Source: Bacteroidales bacterium
GTDB lineage: Bacteria > Bacteroidota > Bacteroidia > Bacteroidales > Marinilabiliaceae
DNA length: 57,913 nt
Assembly (NCBI GenBank): GCA_024401295.1
Contig: JAKSLG010000016.1
Location: 1-57,913, forward strand
Direction of reading: 5' to 3'
Position numbers and translations under genes: made by a program. Below, one piece after another: positions 1 to 8,966 of this stretch (positions within the stretch are counted from its first letter, which is position 1; each line of letters starts with the position of its first letter). Below the pieces are notes generated by a model. The model searched no databases, was not told the origin of the DNA, and worked only from the letters and a program-made list of their open reading frames with translations.

Positions 1-373
1 AGATATATCCATTTTCCGAATCTGCAAAACTTTTTCAGATATTTTTTCAGATCCCTTTATGGAAACCAGTTCCGACTCTCGCTGAAACCGCGCTTCCCCT
101 TCGGAAAGCGAGTGCAAAGTTAGACCCTTTTTCCGCTTTTACAAAACTTTTTATGCAAAAACTTTTCAGAAAGTTGAGAAAAACCAAATATTACATTGAT
201 ATACACTCGATTATACATTGGTTAAAAAAACAAAATACATTATAGAATGGGTTCAAATATAAAAGTATGCGCATCAAATTTGCGGAGTCACTCGCACAAA
301 TTTGACGCGCATACGATAAAAACAAGAATAACAAATATCGAAAACCGAATGAAATCTATGGTAAATATATGAA
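1..373. other. Intergenic, no gene seen
   Basis: AT-rich sequence with no convincing reading frame on either strand. The only structure I see is the long hairpin at 265-314, listed separately. A gene to the left may end outside the window. Confidence 0.6.
265..314. repeat. Long near-perfect inverted repeat
   Basis: Arms of about 20 bases (265-285 and 293-314) pair almost perfectly around a short spacer. The left arm begins GTATGCGCATCAAATTTG and the right arm is its complement with one substitution and one extra base. It lies about 60 bases downstream of the ferritin stop on that gene's strand. It could be a transcript-end structure for ferritin or a protein-binding dyad. No T-run follows, so it is not a classic terminator. 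Confidence 0.6.
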
Positions 374-895
374 CTACTCCTGCAATGCTGATGCCGATGA
401 ATATCTTCGGCTTGCCATATTACAATCAATATGATATAAAAGACTGTCGCTATTCATTGCGAGTTCCATCTTGTTAACCATCTCGCGAGCAGAGCTTTCT
501 TCCTCAATTTGCTCGGTAATGAACCATTGCATACGAATATAAGTCGCATAATCGGATATCTCTGTTGCCAATTTTGCAACATGACAAATCATAGATGTAA
601 CCTTACGCTCATGGGCAAGAGCATCATTGAACATATCCAAAGGTGTGTCCCAAGATGTCGGTACTGACGCGATTGGCATCAATTCGACCTTTGCTCCCTG
701 GTCATTCATGTAGTGCTGGATAATGCGTGCATGGTCCTCCTCCTCGCGAGATTGTACATAGAACCAATTTGAAACACCAGACAATCCTTTGTCGGCTGCA
801 TCTAATGACATTGAAAGATACAAATATGCCGACCAGAGTTCAGCATTAATCTGAACATTTAGAGCATTTGTGATTTCTGACGATAACATAGCCAT
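374..895 (-). CDS. ftnA: Non-haem ferritin
   Basis: Bacterial ferritin that oxidises Fe(II) and stores the iron as a mineral core inside a 24-subunit cytoplasmic shell. Numbered from the ATG at 893-895, the diiron-site residues fall as in E. coli FtnA: E19, E52, H55 (in REEEDHA), E96, Q129 and E132 (in TEQIEEE). Length is 173 residues against about 160-170 for the family. The C-terminal Ser/Arg-rich tail is slightly long. The frame is open a further 28 codons upstream, but the aligned N-terminus (MAMLSSEI) supports this start. It is transcribed divergently from the NlpC/P60 gene and stands alone. Confidence 0.93.
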   Translation of the reverse strand: MAMLSSEITNALNVQINAELWSAYLYLSMSLDAADKGLSGVSNWFYVQSREEEDHARIIQHYMNDQGAKVELMPIASVPTSWDTPLDMFNDALAHERKVTSMICHVAKLATEISDYATYIRMQWFITEQIEEESSAREMVNKMELAMNSDSLLYHIDCNMASRRYSSASALQE

Positions 896-916
896 TTGTT
901 TTAAAGTTTGATATGG

Positions 917-924
917 CAAAATTA
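917..924 (-). promoter_or_regulatory. Putative -7 box for ferritin
   Basis: Read on the minus strand, TAATTTTG matches the Bacteroidetes -7 consensus TAnnTTTG, about 22 bases upstream of the ferritin ATG. No exact TTTG is seen at the -33 distance. Confidence 0.45.
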
Positions 925-1005
925 TCACTAGACAAATGTGGATAAAAGAATTCTTATTTCGAATTACGACATACAACAATTAGAATCGTTTATAACAGAG
1001 ACATA

Positions 1006-1037
1006 TTTGGATATAAAAAGACAAAATCATACATTTG
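1006..1037 (+). promoter_or_regulatory. Bacteroidetes promoter (TTTG-N20-TACATTTG)
   Basis: TTTG at 1006-1009 and TACATTTG at 1030-1037 with 20 bases between them match the -33/-7 consensus of Bacteroides exactly. The ATG of the NlpC/P60 gene follows 21 bases later, so the leader is very short. Confidence 0.7.
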
Positions 1038-1058
1038 CAGAAAGATAGATCCAATGCT

Positions 1059-1637
1059 ATGACTAACAAGCTTACAACAACACTTATAATTTGCAGTTTG
1101 TTACTGCTTTCTGGATGCGCCTCTCAGAGAGTCACATCAAGTGCATACAGTGTAAGCAAGAAAACGTCGAAAAGCCCAATATCAAAGACAACTTCAGACA
1201 TCCCGAAATCAGGCCATGAAGCGAACTGCAGAAAACTAAATGTAAGTTCTGCAAAAGGCGACAATACAAAACTCTATGCAGAATGTGCATCTTGGATGGG
1301 CGTGGCATATAAATATGGAGGAACAAACAAAAGTGGAGTCGACTGTTCTGGATTGACATATCTTATATATAAAGCTGTTTATGGAAAGACCTTGACACGT
1401 CAATCCTCCGGTATGCTGTCAGACAACTGCAAACGCATAAACAAGAGTCAGTTGCAGGAAGGCGATCTTGTTTTTTTCAGAACAGATGGAAAAAAAACTT
1501 CAACTCCGAACCACGTAGGTATTTACCTCAAACAGAATAAATTTATACATGCAAGCACATCCAAAGGTGTCATAGTCAGTGATTTAAATCAGGATTATTA
1601 CATACAGAATTGGATTACGGGAGGACGTGTAAAATAA
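1059..1637 (+). CDS. NlpC/P60 family lipoprotein, putative peptidoglycan endopeptidase
   Basis: Predicted cell-wall hydrolase that cuts stem-peptide bonds of peptidoglycan, anchored as a lipoprotein. Residues 1-20 form a lipoprotein signal with lipobox LLSGC (C20). After a Ser/Lys-rich linker, the NlpC/P60 domain covers about residues 70-192, with catalytic C96 in GVDCSGL, H152 in NHVGIYL and a third polar residue H164 in FIHAS. At 192 residues it resembles compact Spr/MepS-like enzymes. The ATG at 1059 is chosen over an upstream in-frame TTG because it starts the signal peptide directly and fits the promoter at 1006-1037. Monocistronic; ends in a shared terminator with the convergent LolA operon. 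Confidence 0.92.
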   Translation: MTNKLTTTLIICSLLLLSGCASQRVTSSAYSVSKKTSKSPISKTTSDIPKSGHEANCRKLNVSSAKGDNTKLYAECASWMGVAYKYGGTNKSGVDCSGLTYLIYKAVYGKTLTRQSSGMLSDNCKRINKSQLQEGDLVFFRTDGKKTSTPNHVGIYLKQNKFIHASTSKGVIVSDLNQDYYIQNWITGGRVK

Positions 1638-1668
1638 GAAACCGAGAATTCAAAGAACTCTCGGTTTC
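1638..1668. terminator. Bidirectional hairpin terminator
   Basis: Perfect 10-bp stem (1638-1647 with 1659-1668) between the convergent NlpC/P60 gene and the LolA operon. On the minus strand it is followed by a T-rich TTATTTT stretch. Confidence 0.65.
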
Positions 1669-1689
1669 GCATCTATAATGTGTATATCT

Positions 1690-2310
1690 TTACTTCACGC
1701 TATATACGCTTTCATCTATTGATTTATTCAAAGTCTTCTGCTGAAGTTCATATAACGTATATGATCCATCGGCCTCAATGAGATTGATGCTTTCAATAAT
1801 ATGATTCTTTCCATATTTGATTTCAACCTTTGACACAAGGCTTTGACCGACCTTGAAATTATCAACCTTCACATTGATAACAGCACCACTACCCTGCTCC
1901 TTCGCACTTTCAAGCTGTCCATCAAGTTTATTCAAATCACCAGAAACACAACCAAGCAAAGTTGCTACCAATGGGGCCGCATGCTTATTCGTTGCCTTAA
2001 GTTTGCGAGTCTTACCCTTTTTACCAAGCACAACCTCGTTGCCGTTCATAACAAGAACCTCACCGTTTGTATATTTCATGCTAAGCTTATTGTCTTTAGT
2101 GAAATAGAAATCGCCATCGCTTTTCACAACTTGGTCACTAAAAGACATTTTCTTAGTCTGTGTAAACTTACAACTAATCGATTTTACTGACTCGTTTGCA
2201 GATTTAACTTTTGCGACAACTGCATTTCCTTCTGCATTCTTCAGCTGAGCAGAAGCAATACCAACAGACATAAATGCCAGCGCAGCCACAATAAATAAGT
2301 TCTTCTTCAT
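1690..2310 (-). CDS. LolA-like outer-membrane lipoprotein carrier family protein
   Basis: Periplasmic protein of the LolA/COG2834 family, 206 residues. Residues 1-21 are a Sec signal peptide ending ASA-Q. The rest has the family pattern of an early KSISCKFTQTKKM strand and a FYFTKDNKLSMKYTNGE segment. The start is fixed by a 4-base ATGA overlap with the preceding gene, which implies translational coupling. As last gene of a ketosynthase/exporter operon it is probably a dedicated shuttle for the lipid-like product rather than the housekeeping LolA. That dedication is inferred from context, by analogy with LolA-like genes in aryl-polyene clusters. Confidence 0.8.
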   Translation of the reverse strand: MKKNLFIVAALAFMSVGIASAQLKNAEGNAVVAKVKSANESVKSISCKFTQTKKMSFSDQVVKSDGDFYFTKDNKLSMKYTNGEVLVMNGNEVVLGKKGKTRKLKATNKHAAPLVATLLGCVSGDLNKLDGQLESAKEQGSGAVINVKVDNFKVGQSLVSKVEIKYGKNHIIESINLIEADGSYTLYELQQKTLNKSIDESVYSVK

Positions 2311-3800
2311 ATCTTTTGCAATTCGTTTTGAATAGTTTGCATACCAATTATCTCTCCACAAGTGAATATTGATGTCATTGAGACACCAAGGATTCCGTGT
2401 AGATTCAAGCTTTGACCAGTCAACAATAAGTTCGAAACAGGTGTTCTAGGCGTCAAGACGGTAAACATCAACGCGTTGTAATCCTTCCGTATTCCATATG
2501 CGGAGCCATTCATTGTTCCCGTATAGTCAGAATACGTCAGAGGCGTGCTCGTGAATACTGCTTCAACCGCATCTTGCAAACCTGCAACATACTTAGATGC
2601 TTCAGAAACAAGACGTTCTGCCACCAACTGTTTCATTGCTTCGTAGTCATCTCCTCTACTCGCAATTTTCGTGCCAAACCATTTCGACACTTCCTCCCAT
2701 TTCATTGGAGTCAAAATGTCAATATTTCTGACATATTTTGCATCATTATCTGGAGGATTTACGCTGATTAGAATCTGACGAATATCACCTTCACTTGCTT
2801 CTTGAGAAATGTGCCAAATATCACCTTCTGTGTATGCAAATATATTATGATTAAAATATTCTATCGTTTCAGGCTTCAACACAAGATGAGCTGTAAACAT
2901 ACCCTGAGTGTTTTCAAGGTTATTGATACGCTTGCGGTATATGTTGCGAACGAGTTTGCTTTCTTCAAGCAAATTCATTGTTACTGCAGGATGAATGTCT
3001 GAGATAAATGTATCTGCAGAATAAACAGATTCTCCATTATTAACAACAACACTCTCAATTTTCCCTTCTGAACCTATGACACCTGTAACCTCAGCATTTC
3101 TAACGACTTCACCGCCCATCCGCTCAATGCTCCTACGCAGAGATTCCGCAATCTGCATACCACCACCTCTTAGGCGATAAGCACTTTGAACAAAAGAGCT
3201 ACTAATCTGCGCAAATGTATACAAAGGCAACTTATCTGGATTCAACTCCATCTTAATTGCCGTTCCTGAAATAACATCAATAAGACGTTCGTCAGAGAAA
3301 GTTTCCTTTAGATAATCGTATGCAGAGCGAGCAAAAAGTGACTGTGTGTAAAAATCATTACTATCGCGAGGCTCAAAACTTCTCGATGTATTATCACCGA
3401 TTTGCTTCAGCAATTTAACGTATTCCTCAATCGCATCTTTTTCATGTGGAAATGCTAGAGCCAAAGATTTTGCGTAATTATCATATCCTTGAACGATATC
3501 ATACGACTGACCACATATTACAACTTTATCGAAGACGTCGTCCATTCGCTTCCAAGGAAGATTCATCAAATCGAAATAGGAAAACAACCTCCAAAGCATT
3601 TGTCCTTTTTCGAGACCACCAACATAATGAAAACCTGTATCCAGAGCCACACCATTACGTCGAAAAGTCTGAAGACAACCGCCTATGAGAGCATTTTTTT
3701 CAAGAACGCAAACACGTTTACCATGCTTCGATAAAATATATGCGCATTCAAGCCCGCCAAGTCCTGCACCTATAATGACAACATCGTATTTAAAAGCCAT
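2307..3800 (-). CDS. FAD-dependent phytoene desaturase/retinol saturase-like oxidoreductase
   Basis: 497-residue flavoprotein. The N-terminus holds the Rossmann dinucleotide motif GAGLGGLECA (from about residue 11) and, about 20 residues on, an acidic VLEKN strand end. The C-terminal part (about 440-490) has the conserved second FAD contact in a TGQSLNLHGILG context. The family (CrtI, all-trans-retinol 13,14-reductase) desaturates, isomerises or saturates conjugated polyene chains. Its place inside a ketosynthase/dehydratase operon suggests a polyene or polyunsaturated acyl substrate, an inference not shown by sequence alone. It starts 10 bases after the exporter and overlaps the LolA-like gene by 4 bases. 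Confidence 0.85.
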   Translation of the reverse strand: MAFKYDVVIIGAGLGGLECAYILSKHGKRVCVLEKNALIGGCLQTFRRNGVALDTGFHYVGGLEKGQMLWRLFSYFDLMNLPWKRMDDVFDKVVICGQSYDIVQGYDNYAKSLALAFPHEKDAIEEYVKLLKQIGDNTSRSFEPRDSNDFYTQSLFARSAYDYLKETFSDERLIDVISGTAIKMELNPDKLPLYTFAQISSSFVQSAYRLRGGGMQIAESLRRSIERMGGEVVRNAEVTGVIGSEGKIESVVVNNGESVYSADTFISDIHPAVTMNLLEESKLVRNIYRKRINNLENTQGMFTAHLVLKPETIEYFNHNIFAYTEGDIWHISQEASEGDIRQILISVNPPDNDAKYVRNIDILTPMKWEEVSKWFGTKIASRGDDYEAMKQLVAERLVSEASKYVAGLQDAVEAVFTSTPLTYSDYTGTMNGSAYGIRKDYNALMFTVLTPRTPVSNLLLTGQSLNLHGILGVSMTSIFTCGEIIGMQTIQNELQKI

Positions 3801-3810
3801 GCGCTTAAAT

Positions 3811-6300
3811 TCATTTATTACCCAACCATTTTGACTTTATGCCATACTTATGCATGAACTTCACAATCATACTGAAAAGGAATGGCTGAAGCGTATATGC
3901 TAAAAGAACCGCCGAACTCATTCCAATGATTGTTGCAATACCAATAGACTTTAGTGCTGGATGTGTTGCGAACAAAAGTGATCCTGTACTAACCATGAGC
4001 ACAATTGCTGAGAAGAAAATCGCAGTCTTATGATACATAAGGAGACGCGGTGTTGAAGCAGACTTAACCTTCGAAAGCAAACCCTCCATGATAAAGATGC
4101 TATAGTCAACACCGATACCAAAAATGAATGTCGAAATTACAATGTTTATCAAATTAAACTGTAATCCAAATATTCCCATCACACCCAAAACGATGAACCA
4201 CGAGAGCATCATAGGAATGAATGCCAAAATAGAAAGAATGATATTTCGGAATGACAGAAGAAGAACAATGAAAACAAATGCCATTGAAATATTAAGTGCA
4301 ATATTAAAGTCATTATTGATTGTCTTAACCATTTCAGATGCGTAGAACATTGGATCAACAACGACAACATCAGGAATCTGAACCATCTCATTGCCAATTT
4401 CAAACTTGTCCTCTATCTTCATCTGAACTGGAGTGAAGACCATGTAAACTCCATCGGTATTTTCAATCATGTTGCTGAGCAATCCACTTGGAATTACATC
4501 TGCGTCAAACAACGATTCTGGTTCATATTCGCTTGTGATCAAATCTTCAAATGGATTGAAGAATGATGGATTAATTCCATATTTCGCGCCAGCTTTTCCG
4601 ACATTTGCGACTGTTGATGCTACAAGATCATCGGACCAGTATTCTGTCCATCTGTCAATATTGTTTTGCTGTTCCTCCATTGTCAGAAACAGATTTGAAG
4701 CCTTCGAGAATCCATGGATTCTACCAGAATTCTTTAAACTGTCGAGCTTAGCTACCATCTTTCTGCTTGTCATCAAAGCTGAATCAAGATCGTACGATGA
4801 TGCAGCAAAGTAAACGGTCTGATAACCATTCTGCGTCTTCTCGGCATATAGCTCGTTTGATTTAAGAATCTTTGGGGAGTAATAACTAATGTTCGACAGA
4901 TTCGAATCGAATGTCACGAAACGCTGTGTATAAAACGACACACCGCATACAATAACAATCAAAACAATAAGCCATGTATATTTCTCAAACGGATGAGAAT
5001 TGATCTTCTCGAGAATAGAGAAAGCTTTTTCTGATTTCTTGTTCTTCTCAGGATTAAAGAAATGCGGTAAGAATACAAGACTGAAGAATGTAGTTCCAAT
5101 AAGAGCAAATGATGCGAACAGACCGAAATCCTTCAAAAGATCAGACTGTGTGAAAAGCAAACCGAGGAAGGATCCGATTGTCGTAAGACAGCCCAAGAAC
5201 ACCGGCTTTGCCTGATCACGCAGTACCTGGTCCGGCGTACTGACATATTTGTAGTGAGTTATAACATGCAAACAATAGCTCAACGCAACACCTAGAACAA
5301 TCGCACCAATGCCCAATGCCATCAACGACATGCTACCTTTTATAAGATACATCATTGCAAGTGCAAAGAATGAACCATAAAGAACCGGTATGAGCATCAT
5401 CGGCAATGTCATCTTATTCTTGAAGCAGAAGAGAATGACAAAGCATATTACCAAAAGTGACATGACAACGGTAAGGAGCAAATCCTTCTTCACCTGACGC
5501 GAATTATAGACGCTCTGCAATGGGGCTCCATGGTAATAAACCTTTACATCAGGATGAAGCGACTCAATATTTGCGACCTCGTCCTCAAGTAATCTGATAA
5601 GAAGAGCACTGCTCTTCGAGTCATACGCCTTGAAGTTTGGTGAAATATAAGCAATGGCAATGGTTGTATCCGGAGTGAAAAGATGATTGTCATAAATCGC
5701 ATGATTACCTCCCATGCCATCGCGGACCTCTTTGAATTTGTTCAGAAGAATTGTTCGCATGCCAATAGGATCGCTTGCAACCATACCTCTGAGAGCCATT
5801 CCTTCCATTGAAGTCAACGTCTCATAGTTGCTAGCCATCTGCTCATCAATATGTTCCTTTGTAAGAAGCGAATCAATATATGCGAAAGAAGAACTATCAA
5901 CAAAAGACGCAAAATGGTCGGAAAGATATCCGACAGCATCCATAAGCACGTCCTCATCAATGCCGGAAAGAATATCTGAAATATAATTTGTCGCACTATC
6001 CTTTTCCGTGATGCTCTCGACGAACTCATCACATATCTCTATCAGATCTTCTGGAGCGAGAGCATCACTATCGTCGCGCGAGGCGAATAGCACATAAATC
6101 TTGTCCTTTACACGCAAATTTGAGAACGCAAGTTTCTCATTGCCATTGTTAGTTGCCGGAAGCAACGACGTGATATCCTCTTCATACGTAACCTGAAGTC
6201 CGAGTGCAACAAGTACAAGAGAACTCAACACCATAAGCAGATTACGAGTCTTCTTGTGCTGAGAAAAATATCTGTATATATTGAGAACGAATTCTGTCAT
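3811..6300 (-). CDS. MMPL/RND-superfamily lipid exporter
   Basis: 829-residue inner-membrane protein with the two-fold RND/MMPL layout: one N-terminal transmembrane helix (about 18-38), a large periplasmic loop, a block of five helices (about 270-410), a seventh helix near 440-460, a second large loop, and a final block of five helices (about 660-810). The family exports lipids and lipid-linked polyketides using the proton gradient. COG4258-type members recur in aryl-polyene and related clusters. It follows the FabZ-like gene by 9 bases and precedes the FAD enzyme by 10. It likely passes the operon product to the periplasm, where the LolA-like protein could take it over. Confidence 0.85.
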   Translation of the reverse strand: MTEFVLNIYRYFSQHKKTRNLLMVLSSLVLVALGLQVTYEEDITSLLPATNNGNEKLAFSNLRVKDKIYVLFASRDDSDALAPEDLIEICDEFVESITEKDSATNYISDILSGIDEDVLMDAVGYLSDHFASFVDSSSFAYIDSLLTKEHIDEQMASNYETLTSMEGMALRGMVASDPIGMRTILLNKFKEVRDGMGGNHAIYDNHLFTPDTTIAIAYISPNFKAYDSKSSALLIRLLEDEVANIESLHPDVKVYYHGAPLQSVYNSRQVKKDLLLTVVMSLLVICFVILFCFKNKMTLPMMLIPVLYGSFFALAMMYLIKGSMSLMALGIGAIVLGVALSYCLHVITHYKYVSTPDQVLRDQAKPVFLGCLTTIGSFLGLLFTQSDLLKDFGLFASFALIGTTFFSLVFLPHFFNPEKNKKSEKAFSILEKINSHPFEKYTWLIVLIVIVCGVSFYTQRFVTFDSNLSNISYYSPKILKSNELYAEKTQNGYQTVYFAASSYDLDSALMTSRKMVAKLDSLKNSGRIHGFSKASNLFLTMEEQQNNIDRWTEYWSDDLVASTVANVGKAGAKYGINPSFFNPFEDLITSEYEPESLFDADVIPSGLLSNMIENTDGVYMVFTPVQMKIEDKFEIGNEMVQIPDVVVVDPMFYASEMVKTINNDFNIALNISMAFVFIVLLLSFRNIILSILAFIPMMLSWFIVLGVMGIFGLQFNLINIVISTFIFGIGVDYSIFIMEGLLSKVKSASTPRLLMYHKTAIFFSAIVLMVSTGSLLFATHPALKSIGIATIIGMSSAVLLAYTLQPFLFSMIVKFMHKYGIKSKWLGNK

Positions 6301-6309
6301 AGTCTAAAG

Positions 6310-6681
6310 TTATTTTTCAATGAACTCACCTTTGAAGGTAACGAATACGAGAGATTCTGAATTGTCAGACAAAACAATATTTGCCTTCACAGACGCGCCT
6401 TCAATTACAGGAGAGATTTTCAAAAGGAGATTCTGTCCCTTATCAGGAGTCAGAACATTAACGAAACGACAAAGTCCAATTGAGACTATTATCATACTTT
6501 TTCCCGTAATCTTTTCGATGCATTCACGCATCATTTGAATAGAACAGACTCCTGGCGAAACGGGATTTCCAGGAAAATGTCCTTCATAAATCCGATGTTG
6601 CGGCATCAGACTTATGTTGAAAACGAAATCTGAATTTGATTCTTTGAATTCGTTTATTTTAAAATAATTGTCTATCAGCAT
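6310..6681 (-). CDS. FabZ-like hotdog 3-hydroxyacyl-ACP dehydratase
   Basis: 123-residue single hotdog domain. The motif YEGHFPGNPVSPGV matches the FabZ active-site strand, with catalytic His in GHFPG (H35). In FabZ a catalytic Glu follows in the helix after PGV (LExxAQ). Here that helix reads CSIQMMRE, which puts Gln where the Glu is expected. This may be a lineage-typical variant with altered chemistry or a non-dehydrating role. It lies 14 bases after the second hotdog gene and 9 before the exporter. Together they probably handle 3-hydroxyacyl intermediates on the operon's own ACP. Confidence 0.78.
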   Translation of the reverse strand: MLIDNYFKINEFKESNSDFVFNISLMPQHRIYEGHFPGNPVSPGVCSIQMMRECIEKITGKSMIIVSIGLCRFVNVLTPDKGQNLLLKISPVIEGASVKANIVLSDNSESLVFVTFKGEFIEK

Positions 6682-6695
6682 TATACATCAATAAA

Positions 6696-7127
6696 TCATA
6701 TTGACAATTTCATCTGGCAAGAGGCAACTAACTGATCATTGACAAAAGTTTCGCCTGTAAACATAGTTATATTCATGACAACAGACTGAATTCGAATCGT
6801 TGTCCGAAGAGTGTCACCAACTTTTGGCAGAAAACCAAGTTTAAACTTCTTTACCTCGCCTATGTATCCGACAGGAGCCTTTTCTGTCCCATCAAAACTG
6901 ATAGCCTTATAACCTACAAAAGCCGATGCTGATTGAGCAATATGCTCAATCAACCCCGGTTCTGTAAATTCTCCGCTTATGCAGAAGACGTTATCTTCTG
7001 CAATTTTCAAAGATGTCTCACACTCGACGTCGGACAAGCATTTGAAGCATCCGACCATAAGTATTGGATCTCTTTGATTTAAAAGCTTCCTGATATCTTC
7101 GCTTTCGTATATCTCTTTGATATCCAT
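6696..7127 (-). CDS. ApeP-like hotdog dehydratase
   Basis: 143-residue hotdog protein. Features that fit the ApeP-type dehydratase family are the N-terminal LLNQRDPILMVG, the central GLIEHIAQSASAFVGY helix (family pattern L-E-x-hAQ), and the GYIGEVKKFKL strand. ApeP-like enzymes dehydrate 3-hydroxyacyl-ACP while aryl polyenes are built. It starts 18 bases after the ACP gene and ends 14 before the FabZ-like gene. Alternative: a dehydratase acting in another polyketide/fatty-acid branch. Confidence 0.72.
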   Translation of the reverse strand: MDIKEIYESEDIRKLLNQRDPILMVGCFKCLSDVECETSLKIAEDNVFCISGEFTEPGLIEHIAQSASAFVGYKAISFDGTEKAPVGYIGEVKKFKLGFLPKVGDTLRTTIRIQSVVMNITMFTGETFVNDQLVASCQMKLSI

Positions 7128-7145
7128 CTGCTTAAGATGTCTAAA

Positions 7146-7391
7146 TTACTTCGACATTCTTGCAGCGATGAAGTCGTAGAGGTTTGCGAAAGTCTGAATC
7201 GAACTAAGCTCAGAATTCTGAATCTTAACACTGAAAGTGCTTTCGATGAGTGCAACCATATCAACAAGGCTAAGGCTGTCAAGCTGAAGAGTCTCCTTGA
7301 TATTTGCGTCTGGAGTGATTTCGCTCACTTCAACTTCGAATTCCTCTGCAAGCACTTCGTTTACCTGATCAATTAATTCCTGCTTTTCCAT
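7146..7391 (-). CDS. Acyl carrier protein
   Basis: 81-residue acidic ACP with the phosphopantetheine attachment site S39 in LQLDSLSLVDM. It would hold the growing acyl chain for the neighbouring ketosynthase and dehydratases. It sits 43 bases after the ketosynthase and is distinct from a housekeeping AcpP by context: no fabF/fabD/rpmF setting is present. A phosphopantetheinyl transferase must act in trans. Confidence 0.9.
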   Translation of the reverse strand: MEKQELIDQVNEVLAEEFEVEVSEITPDANIKETLQLDSLSLVDMVALIESTFSVKIQNSELSSIQTFANLYDFIAARMSK

Positions 7392-7434
7392 GAATCTTTA
7401 TATTATAGTTTATTGTTTATTAATAGTGTCAAAA

Positions 7435-8655
7435 TCACATGTTCTTCACGATGAGTGTCGAGTTTGTGCCACCGAAACCGAACGAGTTCGACAAGAATGT
7501 ATCGAAGTGAGCCTGAATTCTCTCACCTGGAATATACAACTTAGCAGAATCTTCGTCTGGATTTTCAAAGTTAAGGCTCGCACCGATAAAGTCATTCTTC
7601 ATCATGAGCATTGAATAAATCACCTCACTGGCACCAGCCATCCACATTTCGTGACCAGTCTGACCCTTTGTTGAAGTAACAGGGACTTTGTGATCACCAA
7701 ATACATTGTAGATTGCCTTAGCTTCGTTTGTATCACCGACATGAGTTGATGTTGCATGAGCATTGATATATCCAATATCCTTAATACCCATCTTAGCCTG
7801 CTCAAGACACATCTGAAGTGAGCGTGTTGGGCCTGCCACATTTGGAGAAGAAATATGGTCGCCATTTGACGAGAATCCATAACCCATAATCTCACCAAGA
7901 ATTGGAGCACCACGCTTTACAGCATGTTCGTATTCTTCGATAATTACAGTTGCAGCGCCACCACCAGGAACAAGACCATCACGATCGCGGTCGAATGGAC
8001 GGCTTGCCTTTGTTGGATCGTTCTCGCGAGATGAGAATGCCGAGATACCATCAAAAGAACCAATTGAGAATGGGTTAACTTCCTGAGCACCACCACAAAC
8101 TATCATATCCTGAAGTCCCCACTTGATAAGAAGCGAACCAAGACCGATTGCATGAGAACCTGATGCACAAGCTGCAGAAACTGTCATGTTAATACCACGA
8201 AGCTTGAAGAGACAACCGAGGTTCATTGTAACTGTTGAGTTCATCGACTGAAAGATTGCGCCAGAACCTACAAGCGTAGTATCTTTCTTCTCACGCATTG
8301 TATCAACGCTCTTCACAACAGCATCAGCACTACTATCGTTACCATAAAGGAGACCTACTGCATTCTTTTCGAGGTAATCCTGATCAAGACCTGCATTGTC
8401 GAGAGCTTCCTTTGTTGCGACATAAGCATACTTACACTCCTCTGCCATATACACACGCTGATTGCGTGAAAGGACTCCCTTCAAGTTTGGCTCATCGAGC
8501 TTAGCAGTCAAAGCCGAACGAAAGCCCATTTCCTTACGAACAGGATCAAAAACAATACCCGACTTGCCCGTATAGAGCGACTCGCGTACTTCATCGAGGG
8601 TTTTACCGAGGCATGAATAGATGCCCATGCCCGTGATTACAACTCTTCTTTCCAT
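7435..8655 (-). CDS. Beta-ketoacyl-ACP synthase (FabF/KS family)
   Basis: 406-residue decarboxylating condensing enzyme and first gene of the operon. The thiolase-fold triad is intact: C163 in SAACASGSHA, H300 in NAHATST, H335 in GQTGHEMWMAGASE. The Cys-His-His set and GGGAA glycine loop identify an elongating KS. The residues after H335 (EMWMAG) depart from FabF (LLGAAG) and look like KS enzymes of specialised lipid pathways. No ketoreductase, malonyl transferase or chain-length factor is in the window, so the pathway must borrow these from fatty-acid synthesis or lies partly elsewhere. Confidence 0.87.
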   Translation of the reverse strand: MERRVVITGMGIYSCLGKTLDEVRESLYTGKSGIVFDPVRKEMGFRSALTAKLDEPNLKGVLSRNQRVYMAEECKYAYVATKEALDNAGLDQDYLEKNAVGLLYGNDSSADAVVKSVDTMREKKDTTLVGSGAIFQSMNSTVTMNLGCLFKLRGINMTVSAACASGSHAIGLGSLLIKWGLQDMIVCGGAQEVNPFSIGSFDGISAFSSRENDPTKASRPFDRDRDGLVPGGGAATVIIEEYEHAVKRGAPILGEIMGYGFSSNGDHISSPNVAGPTRSLQMCLEQAKMGIKDIGYINAHATSTHVGDTNEAKAIYNVFGDHKVPVTSTKGQTGHEMWMAGASEVIYSMLMMKNDFIGASLNFENPDEDSAKLYIPGERIQAHFDTFLSNSFGFGGTNSTLIVKNM

Positions 8656-8966
8656 ATAGATCTATAAATATCTTTTCTTTTCTTCTTTTTCACATCGCGG
8701 AATAATACGCAAACAACAAATTACAGTTGCTTTTTGACAAACAAAAAACATTAAATAGATTCGTCTGCGCCACCCAAAGATACGTTGTAGATAAAATTAA
8801 TATCCTGATTCACAATGTATTCCAACCGCAAAACATTGCAAATGCGATACACAAAGCACTTCTTCGAGCATTATTCGCACCGCCAAAGTTACATTTTTTT
8901 TTTCAAATTGCAGTCTTTTTTCTTTTTTAGAAAAAGAATTAGACAGACAATTTTTCATGGACATCA
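8656..8966. other. Intergenic region carrying the operon promoter
   Basis: 310 bases without a gene. Two minus-strand matches to TAnnTTTG occur (8775-8782 as TATCTTTG and 8884-8891 as TAACTTTG), each without an exact -33 TTTG. One of them probably drives the ketosynthase operon. A T-rich stretch at 8890-8937 lies just past the stop of the upstream gene. Confidence 0.35.
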
